Positions 9,059-17,420 of a stretch of DNA of 64,000 bases are shown piece by piece. Below the pieces are notes generated by a model. It was given only the letters and a program-made list of their open reading frames with translations, had not been told where the DNA came from and ran no database searches. Position numbers and translations under genes: made by a program. The DNA is from Microvirga flocculans ATCC BAA-817 (GTDB lineage Bacteria > Pseudomonadota > Alphaproteobacteria > Rhizobiales > Beijerinckiaceae), in the NCBI RefSeq assembly GCF_000518665.1, contig NZ_JAEA01000014.1, positions 1 to 64,000 on the forward strand, in the 5' to 3' direction. Position 1 is the stretch's first letter. Every line of letters starts with the position of its first letter.

Positions 9059-9919
9059 ATGAGCATAGACGGACGCGGCGTACAATCGGTCGAGGTCGGA
9101 GGGCGGATCCTCTCGGCGCTGGTCAAGGCAGGAAAACCCTTGATGCTGCGCGAACTTGCGACCATGGCCGATGTCGCGCCCGCTCAGGCTCACGCTTACC
9201 TCGTGAGCTTCCGCAAGCTCGAACTCGTCGAGCAGGATGCCGCGAGCGGGCGCTATCAGCTCGGCCCCTTCGCCCTCCAGCTCGGAATCGCCCGGCTGCG
9301 CAGCTTCGATCCTCTGCGTCTCGCGGGACATGCTATCGTCGACTTCGCGGAAGAGGTTGGCCTCATGGTCACCATTGCCGTCTGGGGTACGCATGGTCCC
9401 ACCATCGTTCAGGTGCAGGAGGGCAGCGATCAGGTGCACGTGAACGTGCGCACCGGAACGGTCTTCTCCATCACCGGAACGGCGACCGGCAAAGTTTTTG
9501 CAGCCTTCATGCCGCCGAAAGTCATCGCGACCCAGCTCAATGAAGAGCTGCGCAAGGGCGCCCGTATCCAGGGCATCGGCACGGCCACGTCGCGCAAGGA
9601 ACTCGAAGCTGAAGTCGCGACCGCCCGAAGCTTTGGTTACGCGCCTACGGAGGGCAGGCCCGTCACGGGGATCAATGCCATCGCCGCGCCGGTGTTCGAC
9701 TACAGCGGGCAGATGCAGCTCGCCATTACGATCATCGGCCCGAAGGGCGTTCTCGATGTCGGTCCCGCCAGCTCCCATACGAAAGCGCTTCTGGCCTTCA
9801 CGCATAAATTGTCGGCACAGCTTGGCTATGCGCCCCATGCCACGGACGAGACCGAGCAGGAAGAAACCGTGCAGGTTGCGAGAGCCGAGGCGCCCGTGAA
9901 GCGCCGCCGCCGCGCATAG
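9059..9919 (+). CDS. IclR-family transcriptional regulator
   Basis: A 286-residue regulator. The N-terminal winged helix spans about residues 8-70 (GGRILSALVKAGKPLMLRELATMADVAP written in two parts: GGRILSAL and LRELATMADVAPAQAHAYL). The C-terminal effector domain is recognised by TGTATGKVFAAFMP and ITGINAIAAPVFD-like text (VTGINAIAAPVFD). The basic tail KRRRRA is unusual. It is the last gene of the importer operon and the only specific regulator in the island, so it is the prime candidate for binding the three repeated operator elements at 4034, 10027 and 11653. Confidence 0.92.
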   Translation: MSIDGRGVQSVEVGGRILSALVKAGKPLMLRELATMADVAPAQAHAYLVSFRKLELVEQDAASGRYQLGPFALQLGIARLRSFDPLRLAGHAIVDFAEEVGLMVTIAVWGTHGPTIVQVQEGSDQVHVNVRTGTVFSITGTATGKVFAAFMPPKVIATQLNEELRKGARIQGIGTATSRKELEAEVATARSFGYAPTEGRPVTGINAIAAPVFDYSGQMQLAITIIGPKGVLDVGPASSHTKALLAFTHKLSAQLGYAPHATDETEQEETVQVARAEAPVKRRRRA

Positions 9920-10026
9920 CGTTTCCAGACGACAGCGATCAATCCGCCGGTCTTTAGGCGCGCGTTTTGCGAACTGCGAAGCGTGCGTTTTCGCGTCGTG
10001 GATGGAATGAATTTTTGCGGTTACGA

Positions 10027-10059
10027 CTATTCGCCATTTGCGAACGCGTTCGTCATATG
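10027..10059 (+). promoter_or_regulatory. Catabolic-island operator/promoter element, copy 2
   Basis: ATTCG is followed 11 bases later by the perfect 12-bp palindrome CGAACGCGTTCG (10041-10052), the same layout as copy 1. TTGCGA (10038-10043) and TTATCT (10061-10066) are 17 bases apart and look like -35 and -10 boxes, so the palindrome would cover the promoter of the SDR-EthD unit. Confidence 0.7.
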
Positions 10060-10128
10060 CTTATCTTGCCTTAGCCCCCACGATGTCAGAAGGGGCGGTC
10101 TTCTCATCAGGTCAGGGAGCCGAAACGG

Positions 10129-10878
10129 ATGCTGCTCAAAGGGCGTATTGCGCTTGTCACGGGTGCCGGTCAGGGCAACGGTGCCGCCATTGCACGAGGC
10201 CTCGCGAAGGAAGGGGCGCGGGTCATTGCGACCGACCTGAATGGCGAGGCTGCCGCGCGGACGGCCAAAGGAATCGTGGACGAAGGCGGAGAGGCGTGGT
10301 CCTACCCGCTCGACGTCGCCGATGCGGAGGCATGCCGCGCCCTGGCGCGTGATGTGGAGGCATCCATCGGCCAGGTTTCGGTTCTGGTGAACAATGCCGG
10401 CATATGCCCGCGCAACACCATCGACAGCCCGGATGTGATGCGCTCCTGGGATGCGGCGATGCAGGTCAATCTCAACGGCACGCTGAATGTGACGCTCGCT
10501 TTCGTCCCGGCTTTGAGAGCCACGAAGGGAGCGGTTGTCAACATGGCCTCTATTGCATCCTTCGTCTCGACGTCGACCTCGATCAGCTACTCGACCTCGA
10601 AGGCGGCCGTGCGCATGCTCACCCAGAACCTGGCGCAGGAGCTGGCCAAGGACGGCGTGCGCGTGAATGCCATCGCGCCCGGTACGCTCAACACGCCGAT
10701 GACGGAAGCCACGCGCACCAATCCCGAGCGCGCCGAGCGCTTCCTCGCACGCATTCCGCTCGGGCGCTTCGGCGAGCCGGAGGAGCTGATCGGCCCCACC
10801 GTGTTCCTTGCATCCGACATGTCGAGCTATGTGACCGGAACCACCCTCGTCGTCGACGGCGGCTACCTGGCTGTTTGA
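10129..10878 (+). CDS. SDR-family NAD(P)-dependent oxidoreductase
   Basis: A classical 249-residue short-chain dehydrogenase. TGAGQGNG near residues 11-18 is the dinucleotide motif, NNAG follows in VLVNNAGICP, and Tyr154/Lys158 in YSTSK are catalytic. Asp in TDLNGE after the second strand favours NAD over NADP. The C-terminus VTGTTLVVDGGYLAV is typical of the family. It presumably oxidises a hydroxyl or reduces a ketone on the island's substrate. It is the first gene after the operator at 10041 and is followed after 10 bases by an EthD protein. Confidence 0.92.
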   Translation: MLLKGRIALVTGAGQGNGAAIARGLAKEGARVIATDLNGEAAARTAKGIVDEGGEAWSYPLDVADAEACRALARDVEASIGQVSVLVNNAGICPRNTIDSPDVMRSWDAAMQVNLNGTLNVTLAFVPALRATKGAVVNMASIASFVSTSTSISYSTSKAAVRMLTQNLAQELAKDGVRVNAIAPGTLNTPMTEATRTNPERAERFLARIPLGRFGEPEELIGPTVFLASDMSSYVTGTTLVVDGGYLAV

Positions 10879-10888
10879 GGAGGCTGCG

Positions 10889-11581
10889 ATGATCGTTCGT
10901 ATGGGGCTTCTCACGCGCAGGCCTGAGGTGAGTCAGGCCGATTTCAGGCGGCACTGGCGCGAGGTGCATGGTCCGCTGGCGGCGCGCCTGCCGGGCCTGC
11001 GGCGGTATCACCAGAACCATGTCGTCGACACCCGGCAGCTCGCGATCGATCACGCCCGCGGATCCTGGTCCATCGATGGCATTTCGGAACTGTGGTTCGA
11101 CAGCGATGAGGACATGAACAGAGCCCTGTCGTCCGAGGAGTACATGGAGGTTGCCCGCGACCACCATCTCTTCGTCGGCCAGACGGGTTTGATCACGGCG
11201 GTCCAGAACGTCGTGGTGCCTGTCGATCCCGCGGCCGGCCTTCTCGTGAAGCGCATGTCGATCCTGACGCGAAAGGCGGGTCTGACGCCCGAGCAGTTCA
11301 AGGAAGAATGGTGGGGTTTCCACGCCGAAGCCGTCGGCAAGTTTCCGAACCTCATGGGCTACACGCAGAACCTCGTTACCGGGCGAAGTGCAGGCCTCGG
11401 GCAGCCCGCATCCTACGAGGCTCTTCCCATCGACGGCATGGTGGAGATGTGGTTCCGCTCCGTTGCCGATATCGAGGCCGCCTTCCGCTCTCCGGCGGCG
11501 GATGTCTCGCAGACCCATGCTCTCAGTTTCATTGCTGAAATCACGACGTTTCTCGTCGAGACGCATGAGGTCCTGCCCTAG
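10889..11581 (+). CDS. Two-domain EthD-family protein
   Basis: A 230-residue protein made of two EthD-like (dimeric alpha+beta barrel) halves. Half one, from residue 1, has MGLLTRRPEVSQADFRRHW, EVHGPLA and SELWF. Half two, from about residue 118, has SILTRKAGLTPEQFKEEWW, FHAEAV and VEMWF. The family includes EthD from ether degradation and several small-molecule isomerases and cyclases; no reaction can be assigned. The ATG at 10889 follows GAGGAGG. Its pairing with dehydrogenases points to an isomerase or cyclase step, which is inference. Confidence 0.82.
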   Translation: MIVRMGLLTRRPEVSQADFRRHWREVHGPLAARLPGLRRYHQNHVVDTRQLAIDHARGSWSIDGISELWFDSDEDMNRALSSEEYMEVARDHHLFVGQTGLITAVQNVVVPVDPAAGLLVKRMSILTRKAGLTPEQFKEEWWGFHAEAVGKFPNLMGYTQNLVTGRSAGLGQPASYEALPIDGMVEMWFRSVADIEAAFRSPAADVSQTHALSFIAEITTFLVETHEVLP

Positions 11582-11628
11582 GAGAGTGCAGGGGAACCGG
11601 AAGCGCAAAGCTGCCAAAGTATCTTGAA

Positions 11629-11685
11629 TAGACGAATGCGTTCGTCTAAAACAAATTAACGAACGCATTCGCAAATGTTGAATCA
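11629..11685. promoter_or_regulatory. Catabolic-island operator elements, copy 3 (double site)
   Basis: Two palindromes precede the flavoprotein gene: TAGACGAA-TGCG-TTCGTCTA (11629-11648) and CGAACGCATTCG (11660-11671), with centres 27 bp apart. Read on the minus strand, 11685-11653 aligns with copies 1 and 2, including CATTTGCGAA and GCGTTCGT. A candidate -35 TTGAAT (11624-11629) and -10 TAAAAC (11647-11652) flank the first palindrome. Confidence 0.7.
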
Positions 11686-11734
11686 AAAGTCCTCCCGGCG
11701 CGCTTGAAGGCCGGTTCGAGATGCGAGGAACGCC

Positions 11735-13471
11735 ATGAAGCCAACGAAAACTGTCACATGCGATGTCCTTGTCGTGGGGTCTGGAGCGGGCGGGTTCGCG
11801 ACCGCGCTGACGGCTCGCCATCACGGGCTCGACGTCATCGTGACGGAGAAGGAGCCCGTCTTCGGCGGAACGACCGCGCGCTCCGGCGGATGGATGTGGA
11901 TCCCCTGCAATCCGCTGGCCCAGAAGGAAGGCTTCAAGGATTCCAAGGAAGCCGCCCGCACCTATCTCCAGCACGAGGCGGGCAATCACTTCGATGCGGG
12001 CCGTGTGGATGCGTTCCTTGAGAACGGGCCGAAGATGGTCGAGTTCTTCGAGAAGAATACGGAGATGGAATTCACCCTCGGGCCGGCCTTCTCGGATTAC
12101 CACCCCGATGCCCCTGGCGGCATGCCCGGCGGCCGTTCCGTCGTGGCGACGCCCTATGACGGCCGAAAGCTCGGCAAGGATATTGCGCGCCTGCGTCCGC
12201 CGCTGCAGGAGATCACCTTTCTCGGCATGATGATCGGCTCCGGCAAGGAGCTCCTGCACTTCTTCAATGTGACCCGTTCCATCAAGTCGGCGGCCTATGT
12301 GGGCGTGTTGCTGGCGAAGTACGGGCGCGATCTCGTCACGCATGGACGCGCGATGCGTCTGACCAACGGCAATGCCCTCATCGGCAGGCTTGCGAAATCC
12401 GCCCTCGATCAGAAAATCCCGATCTGGACGTCCTCGCCCGTGAAGGACCTGATCGTGGAGAACGGGGCGGTCAAGGGCGCCCTGGTGCAGACCAAGGACG
12501 GCATCACCGAGGTCCGCACACGCCGCGGTGTCGTGCTCGCCGCCGGCGGCTTCCCGCAGGACGTTCTGCGTCGCAAGGAACTCTTCCCGCATGCGCCCAC
12601 CGGCCAGGAGCACTGGTCCCCGGCCCCTCCCGGAAACACGGGCGACGGCATTCGGCTCGGCGAGAAAGTCGGCGGGCGTGCGGTCGAGGGACTGCCGAAC
12701 GCGGCGGCCTGGGTCCCGGTCTCGCTGGTTCCGCGCCGCGACGGCACGTCGGGTCCCTTCCCGCACTTCATCGATCGCGGCAAGCCCGGCGTCATCGCCG
12801 TCACACGCAACGGCAAGCGCTTCACCAACGAGTCCAACTCCTATCACGATTTCATTCAGGCGATGGTCAGCGCCTGCGGGAACGATGCTGAAAAGGCAGC
12901 CTGGCTGATCGTCGACCATCCGACAATCCGCCGCTACGGCCTCGGCTTCGTGAAGCCGTTTCCGGTGCCGCTCACGCCTTATCTGCAGAACGGATACCTG
13001 CTTAAAGGGCGCACCCTGCGTGAGCTTGCGCAGAAGGCAGGAATCGATCCGGCCGCCTTCGAGCAGACGGTGGAAACCTTCAACCGCGATGCGCGCAAGG
13101 GCGAAGATCCGCAGTTCAAGCGCGGCAGCACCGCCTATAACCGCTATCTCGGCGATCCGGACCACAAGCCTAACCCTTGCGTCGGCCCCATCGAGCGCGG
13201 CCCCTTCTACGCCGTCAAGGTGGTGCCTGGCGATCTCGGCACCTTCGCAGGTCTGCGGACCGACCCGAATGCACGGGTCATCGATGAGAACGGTCAAGTC
13301 ATTCCGGGGCTCTATGCGGCCGGCAATGACATGGCGAGCATCATGGGCGGCAACTATCCCGGCGGCGGCATCACGCTCGGCCCTGCCATGACGTTCGGCT
13401 ACATCGCTGGCCGTCATCTGGCGGGCGTGTCCGATGAAAGCGGTTCCGTCGCGAACCGCCCAGCGGCTTAA
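11735..13471 (+). CDS. FAD-dependent dehydrogenase of the ketosteroid-dehydrogenase/fumarate-reductase family
   Basis: A 578-residue flavoprotein. The FAD-binding Rossmann motif VVGSGAGG is at residues 13-20, followed by TEKEPVFGGTTARSGGWMWIP, which is characteristic of 3-ketosteroid-delta-1-dehydrogenase relatives. The C-terminal FAD motif GGNYPGGGITLGPAM and TFGYIAGRHL is also of that type. Relatives introduce a double bond next to a ketone or reduce an enone. No steroid catabolic genes are nearby, so a smaller cyclic ketone or enone is as likely as a steroid. It is the first gene after the double operator and is followed by an Old Yellow Enzyme. Confidence 0.88.
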   Translation: MKPTKTVTCDVLVVGSGAGGFATALTARHHGLDVIVTEKEPVFGGTTARSGGWMWIPCNPLAQKEGFKDSKEAARTYLQHEAGNHFDAGRVDAFLENGPKMVEFFEKNTEMEFTLGPAFSDYHPDAPGGMPGGRSVVATPYDGRKLGKDIARLRPPLQEITFLGMMIGSGKELLHFFNVTRSIKSAAYVGVLLAKYGRDLVTHGRAMRLTNGNALIGRLAKSALDQKIPIWTSSPVKDLIVENGAVKGALVQTKDGITEVRTRRGVVLAAGGFPQDVLRRKELFPHAPTGQEHWSPAPPGNTGDGIRLGEKVGGRAVEGLPNAAAWVPVSLVPRRDGTSGPFPHFIDRGKPGVIAVTRNGKRFTNESNSYHDFIQAMVSACGNDAEKAAWLIVDHPTIRRYGLGFVKPFPVPLTPYLQNGYLLKGRTLRELAQKAGIDPAAFEQTVETFNRDARKGEDPQFKRGSTAYNRYLGDPDHKPNPCVGPIERGPFYAVKVVPGDLGTFAGLRTDPNARVIDENGQVIPGLYAAGNDMASIMGGNYPGGGITLGPAMTFGYIAGRHLAGVSDESGSVANRPAA

Positions 13472-13516
13472 CTTCGCCATGGATTGCGAACGGTCACGAC
13501 CAATCGGGAGACAACG

Positions 13517-14704
13517 ATGACGGCATCGCATCGGCCCCGTTTGTTCGAGCCCCTGCAAATCCGGGGGCTCGAACTGAAGAACCGCGTGGTCATCTCTCCC
13601 ATGTGCCAGCATTCGGCGGAAGGGCGGGGCCGCCCGGGTGCGTGGCACCTGGTCCATTTGAGCAAGTTCGCCCTCGGCGGGGCCGGATTGATCTTCGTCG
13701 AGAGCACGGCCGTGGACCCGGGTGCACGGATCGGCGTGCGGGACGTGGGACTCTGGTCCGACGAGCAGGTGGCTCCGTTCAAGGCCATCGTCGACTTCGT
13801 TCATGAGAACGGGGCGGCCATCGGTGTTCAGCTTGCCCATGCGGGCCGCAAGGCCGGATCGCAGGCCCTGTGGGAAGGCGGACGGGCGCTGACCATGGAG
13901 CAATTGCACGCGACGGGCGAACCATGGCGGCGGGTTGGTCCGAGCGCCGTGGCGGCGGGGCCGGAATGGTCTGTGCCCGAGGCGCTGACGCCCGACGGAA
14001 TAGCCGAGATCCGACAGATGTTCGTTGCCGCGACGGAGCGGGCCGATCGGGCAGGGTTCGATGTAGTCGAACTACATTTCGGCCATGGCTATCTCATCGC
14101 ATCCTTCCTGTCCCCGCATTCTAACCGTCGTGACGATGAATATGGCGGCTCGCGGGAAAATCGCATGCGGCTCGCTCTGGAAGTCGCCCGCGATGTCCGG
14201 GCGCGCTGGCCTCAGGAGAAGCCGCTCTTCGTACGCATCTCCGCCGTGGACGGCACAGAGGACGGGTGGGGGCTCGACGATTCCGTCGTGCTGGCGCGCG
14301 AACTCAAGGCCATCGGCGTGGACGTGTTCGATTGCTCGTCGGGAGGATTGTCCGATGAGACGCGCAACATGAACGTTCCGCGGGGACTCGGCTTCCAGGT
14401 TCCGTTCTCGGAACGCATCCGTCGTGAAGCGGACGTCATGACCCAGGCGGTCGGCGTCATTCTCGACGGCCCTCAGGCGGAAGCCATCCTGCAGGAGGGC
14501 AGGGCGGACCTGATCGCCGTCGGCCGTCAGGCGCTCTATGATCCCTATTGGGCTCACCATGCAGCTCACGCCCTCGGGCACGATCTCCGATTCGAGGGCT
14601 GGCCTACTCAGCATGGACCATGGCTCGCGAAGCGTGCGCCGTTAATGGAAAAACTTCAGTCGATGGACAACAGTGCCGGACGCCTCGCGGGCGCCGGTCG
14701 ATAG
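13517..14704 (+). CDS. Old Yellow Enzyme-family NADH:flavin oxidoreductase (YqjM-like)
   Basis: A 395-residue FMN TIM-barrel enzyme that reduces activated C=C bonds of enones. ISPMCQHSA places Cys30 where YqjM-class enzymes have their FMN-tuning cysteine. His187 and His190 in LHFGHGYL are the substrate-anchoring pair, followed by FLSPHSNRRDDEYGGS. The C-terminal phosphate site is DLIAVGRQALYDPYW. The ATG at 13517 is chosen over an in-frame ATG 33 bases upstream because it matches the family N-terminus (FEPLQIRGLELKNR). It lies 45 bases after the flavoprotein gene, in the same orientation. Confidence 0.92.
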   Translation: MTASHRPRLFEPLQIRGLELKNRVVISPMCQHSAEGRGRPGAWHLVHLSKFALGGAGLIFVESTAVDPGARIGVRDVGLWSDEQVAPFKAIVDFVHENGAAIGVQLAHAGRKAGSQALWEGGRALTMEQLHATGEPWRRVGPSAVAAGPEWSVPEALTPDGIAEIRQMFVAATERADRAGFDVVELHFGHGYLIASFLSPHSNRRDDEYGGSRENRMRLALEVARDVRARWPQEKPLFVRISAVDGTEDGWGLDDSVVLARELKAIGVDVFDCSSGGLSDETRNMNVPRGLGFQVPFSERIRREADVMTQAVGVILDGPQAEAILQEGRADLIAVGRQALYDPYWAHHAAHALGHDLRFEGWPTQHGPWLAKRAPLMEKLQSMDNSAGRLAGAGR

Positions 14705-14719
14705 CGGGAGAAACGGAAG

Positions 14720-15676
14720 ATGAGCAGCAAGTCCTTTGCCTCGACGGGGGATATGTCCGACAAGACGGTGTCGTTCACCGAGATCGGGCCGGACCTTTAC
14801 GCCTATACCGCCGAGGGCGATCCCAATTCCGGCATCATCGTCGGCGATGACGGCTGCATGGTCATCGATGCCCAGGCCACGCCGATGATGGCCGAGGACG
14901 TGATCGCCCGCGTGCGCAAGGTCACCGACAAGCCGATCAAGTATGTCGTCCTCTCGCACTATCATGCCGTGCGCGTGCTCGGCGCCTCGGCTTACAAGGC
15001 GCAAGGGATCATCGCCTCAAATGCCACCTATGACCTCATCGTCGAGCGCGGAGAGCAGGACAAGGCATCCGAGATCGGCCGCTTTCCGCGCCTGTTCAAG
15101 GGCGAGAGCAGCATCCCGGAGGGCCTCACATGGCCGACGATGACCTTCGAGAGCGGCATGTCGGTGTTCCTCGGCAAGCGCGAAGTCAAGCTGTTCCATC
15201 TCGGCGCCGGACACACGGCGGGCGACATCGTGGCCTGGGTTCCGGATGCCGAGGTGATGTTCACCGGCGACCTCGTCGAGTACCACTCGGCCTGCTATTG
15301 CGGTGACGCGCATCTGCGCGAGTGGCCCCAGACCCTCGACGCCATTCTCGACTTCCAGCCCAAGGCGATTGCACCGGGGCGCGGTGATGCGCTGCAAGGG
15401 CAGAGCCAGGTGCGCGAGGCGGTGGCGATGACGCGGGACTTCGTTACGACCCTTTACAGCGCGGCCGAAATCTCGGTGGCCCGGGGGCGTTCGCTGAAGG
15501 AGACCTTCGCCGCGACGCGCGAAGTGATGGACCCGAAATTCGGGAACTTCGCGATCTACGAGCACTGCCTGCCGTTCAACGTCTCCCGCGCCTTCGACGA
15601 AGCCTCCGGCATCGACAACCCGGTGATCTGGACCGCCGAGCGCGACCGCGAGATGTGGGCTGCCCTCCAGGGCTGA
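14720..15676 (+). CDS. Metallo-beta-lactamase-fold protein with incomplete metal site
   Basis: A 318-residue MBL-fold protein. The usual HxHxDH motif reads H80-Y-H82-A-V84-R85 (LSHYHAVRVLGA), so the Asp and His of the second metal site are replaced. GHTAGD (His165) and FTGDLVEY keep their ligands, but the usual PGHG loop reads PGRG with Arg221. A first metal site could remain; a standard dinuclear site cannot. Hydrolysis of an ester, lactone or thioester is the usual role and is uncertain here. It starts 15 bases after the Old Yellow Enzyme gene and ends at a terminator. Confidence 0.85.
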   Translation: MSSKSFASTGDMSDKTVSFTEIGPDLYAYTAEGDPNSGIIVGDDGCMVIDAQATPMMAEDVIARVRKVTDKPIKYVVLSHYHAVRVLGASAYKAQGIIASNATYDLIVERGEQDKASEIGRFPRLFKGESSIPEGLTWPTMTFESGMSVFLGKREVKLFHLGAGHTAGDIVAWVPDAEVMFTGDLVEYHSACYCGDAHLREWPQTLDAILDFQPKAIAPGRGDALQGQSQVREAVAMTRDFVTTLYSAAEISVARGRSLKETFAATREVMDPKFGNFAIYEHCLPFNVSRAFDEASGIDNPVIWTAERDREMWAALQG

Positions 15677-15695
15677 GCACCGAAGCCGTAGGAGA

Positions 15696-15720
15696 GGGGA
15701 GGTGCAGAGCCTCCCCCTTT
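15696..15720 (+). terminator. Terminator after the MBL-fold gene
   Basis: GGGGAGG and CCTCCCC form a 7-bp stem around a 7-base loop, followed by CTTT. It would end the flavoprotein-OYE-MBL unit before the second EthD gene. Confidence 0.6.
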
Positions 15721-15759
15721 CATATTGCCCGGCAGGGCAGATGATCGGGGCGACTGTAC

Positions 15760-16425
15760 GTGATTATCCGCAGCGGCCTCATCCGCAATCGCGACGGTGT
15801 CGATTCCGCCGCTTTCTCCGAGCACTGGCGTCATGTGCACGGTCCGCTTGCCTTGCGTGTCGAGGCTATGAGGGCCTATCGGCAGAACCGCATCGTCGCA
15901 CGCCTGCCGGCTTCGCAGGGTGACAAGCTGCACAGGATCGACGGCATCTCGCAGCTCTGGTTCGACGATGCCGAGTCCATGCGTGTCGCCATGGAATCCG
16001 ACGAACAGCGCGCCTGCATCGAGGATATTCGCGGCTTCCTCAGCAACGTGACGATCCTGATTCAGAAGGAAGGGGAAACACGGCTCCACGGTCGTGCGGA
16101 TCGGCTGCCGGTGAAGTTTATTCACCTTCTTTCCGGGCCGGAAATGGCGTTGCAGGAAACGGCGGAAAATCTCTTCGCCGATCTCGCCCTTTGCTGCGAT
16201 AGCGTAGCGCTTCGCATCAATCCTGTCGTCGATAAGAGTTTCTCCGTGGACCCGGCCGTGCCGGCAGGCAATCAGATCATCGATGCCGTAATGGAAATCT
16301 GGCTGCCGGAGAAAGCGCACGATGCGGCATTTCGGAGTGTTTCCCCGGAGCATCCTGAAATCGGACTCGTCGGATCTTTCCAAGTCGACGAGTTGGTCCT
16401 GAAAGAAACCGGACACGGTGAATGA
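15760..16425 (+). CDS. EthD-family protein, second copy with divergent C-terminal half
   Basis: A 221-residue relative of the protein at 10889. The N-terminal half aligns well: RSGLIRNRDGVDSAAFSEHW, HVHGPLALRVE, Y-R-Q-N and GISQLWFDDAESM. The second half keeps VMEIWLPEKAHDAAF but has lost the rest of the EthD pattern. The likely start is the GTG at 15760, since the conserved first strand begins there; the ribosome site is weak. It lies beyond a terminator, so it may depend on read-through or its own promoter. Confidence 0.72.
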   Translation: MIIRSGLIRNRDGVDSAAFSEHWRHVHGPLALRVEAMRAYRQNRIVARLPASQGDKLHRIDGISQLWFDDAESMRVAMESDEQRACIEDIRGFLSNVTILIQKEGETRLHGRADRLPVKFIHLLSGPEMALQETAENLFADLALCCDSVALRINPVVDKSFSVDPAVPAGNQIIDAVMEIWLPEKAHDAAFRSVSPEHPEIGLVGSFQVDELVLKETGHGE

Positions 16426-16484
16426 TCGTCCCGTGTCCTCCCACAGTCTGAATAAGCGAGCGCTCGTGCGCGAAGGTTCCATGC

Positions 16485-17420
16485 ATGTCCCTTGCCAGAG
16501 CGAGCGATGACCGGACGAAGAACTGGAAAGCCGTTACCACTGGGATCATGTGGGGATTGACCGCCGCATTGGCCTGGGCGGGGTACAATGTCGGTTCGCG
16601 GCTCGGGCGAATGGATGGGCTTTCCGCCATGGACATGTCCATGGTTCGCTTTGGCATCGCGGCCCTCGTGTTGGTTCCGTTCGTTCTGTCCCGCCGCAAT
16701 GAGCATAAACTGGGATGGGGGCGCCTCCTGGTGCTCCTCGCCTTGGCAGGACCGCTGTTCGGCCTCCTGATCAACACGGCTTTCGGACTGGCGCCCCTGT
16801 CGCACGCGGTTGTGCTGACCGCGGGCGCGACGATGGTGAGCGCTACCGGCCTCGCATGGATCATCGACCACAAGGCTCCGCCTGTCTTCCGGCTTCTGGG
16901 AATGGCCGTTCTCATCGCAGGCCTGGTCGTGATCGCCGCGGGCCAGGATGGGCAGGAGCCTCAATCCTCAGCCCGCATATGGCTGGGGGACCTGTGCTTC
17001 GCCGCAGCCGGGACGCTCTGGGGCATCTTCACTTATCTCATCGGGCGCTGGAAGGTCGATCCCGTCGTCGGCATCGGTCATGTCTCGATCCTGTCCACGC
17101 TCGCCTTCCTTCCGTTCTTCCTGACCTTGCACACCGGCGGCTCCGCAACGTCCGGCGCCTGGCTCAGCCAGGTCTTCTTTCAGGGGATTTTGGGCGGGTG
17201 CCTGGGCCCCATCGCCATTGCCAAGGCCATCTCGCACCTGGGAGCGCCGGAGGCCTCGCTTTTTCCGTCCCTGGTTCCTTCAGGAGCGCTCCTGCTCGCC
17301 ATTCCCCTGCTCGGCGAGTGGCCAACCTCTTCGGAGGTCCTGGGCGTGGCCATCTGTACGCTCGGACTGCTCACAGCGTTCAACATCATGCGGCTTTTCC
17401 GCGACATGCTGTCCCGTTGA
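16485..17420 (+). CDS. EamA/DMT-superfamily transporter
   Basis: An inner-membrane protein of 311 residues with about ten hydrophobic helices in two EamA repeats (GLTAALAWAGYNVGSRLG near the start; GDLCFAAAGTLWGIFTYLIG at the start of the second). Members of the DMT superfamily export or import small metabolites; the substrate cannot be read. It is 59 bases after the second EthD gene and may serve the island's pathway. A 10-bp palindrome CGAGCGCTCG precedes it. Confidence 0.85.
   Translation: MSLARASDDRTKNWKAVTTGIMWGLTAALAWAGYNVGSRLGRMDGLSAMDMSMVRFGIAALVLVPFVLSRRNEHKLGWGRLLVLLALAGPLFGLLINTAFGLAPLSHAVVLTAGATMVSATGLAWIIDHKAPPVFRLLGMAVLIAGLVVIAAGQDGQEPQSSARIWLGDLCFAAAGTLWGIFTYLIGRWKVDPVVGIGHVSILSTLAFLPFFLTLHTGGSATSGAWLSQVFFQGILGGCLGPIAIAKAISHLGAPEASLFPSLVPSGALLLAIPLLGEWPTSSEVLGVAICTLGLLTAFNIMRLFRDMLSR

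Noticed and set aside
10688..13909. A very long minus-strand open frame (1073 codons) antisense to four genes
   Set aside because: It lies opposite well-supported plus-strand genes, has an Arg/His-rich composition without any family motif, and is the kind of shadow frame expected in GC-rich DNA.
16457..16466. CGAGCGCTCG palindrome before the EamA gene as an operator
   Set aside because: It is a short GC palindrome of a type that arises by chance in such DNA and does not match the island's operator core.
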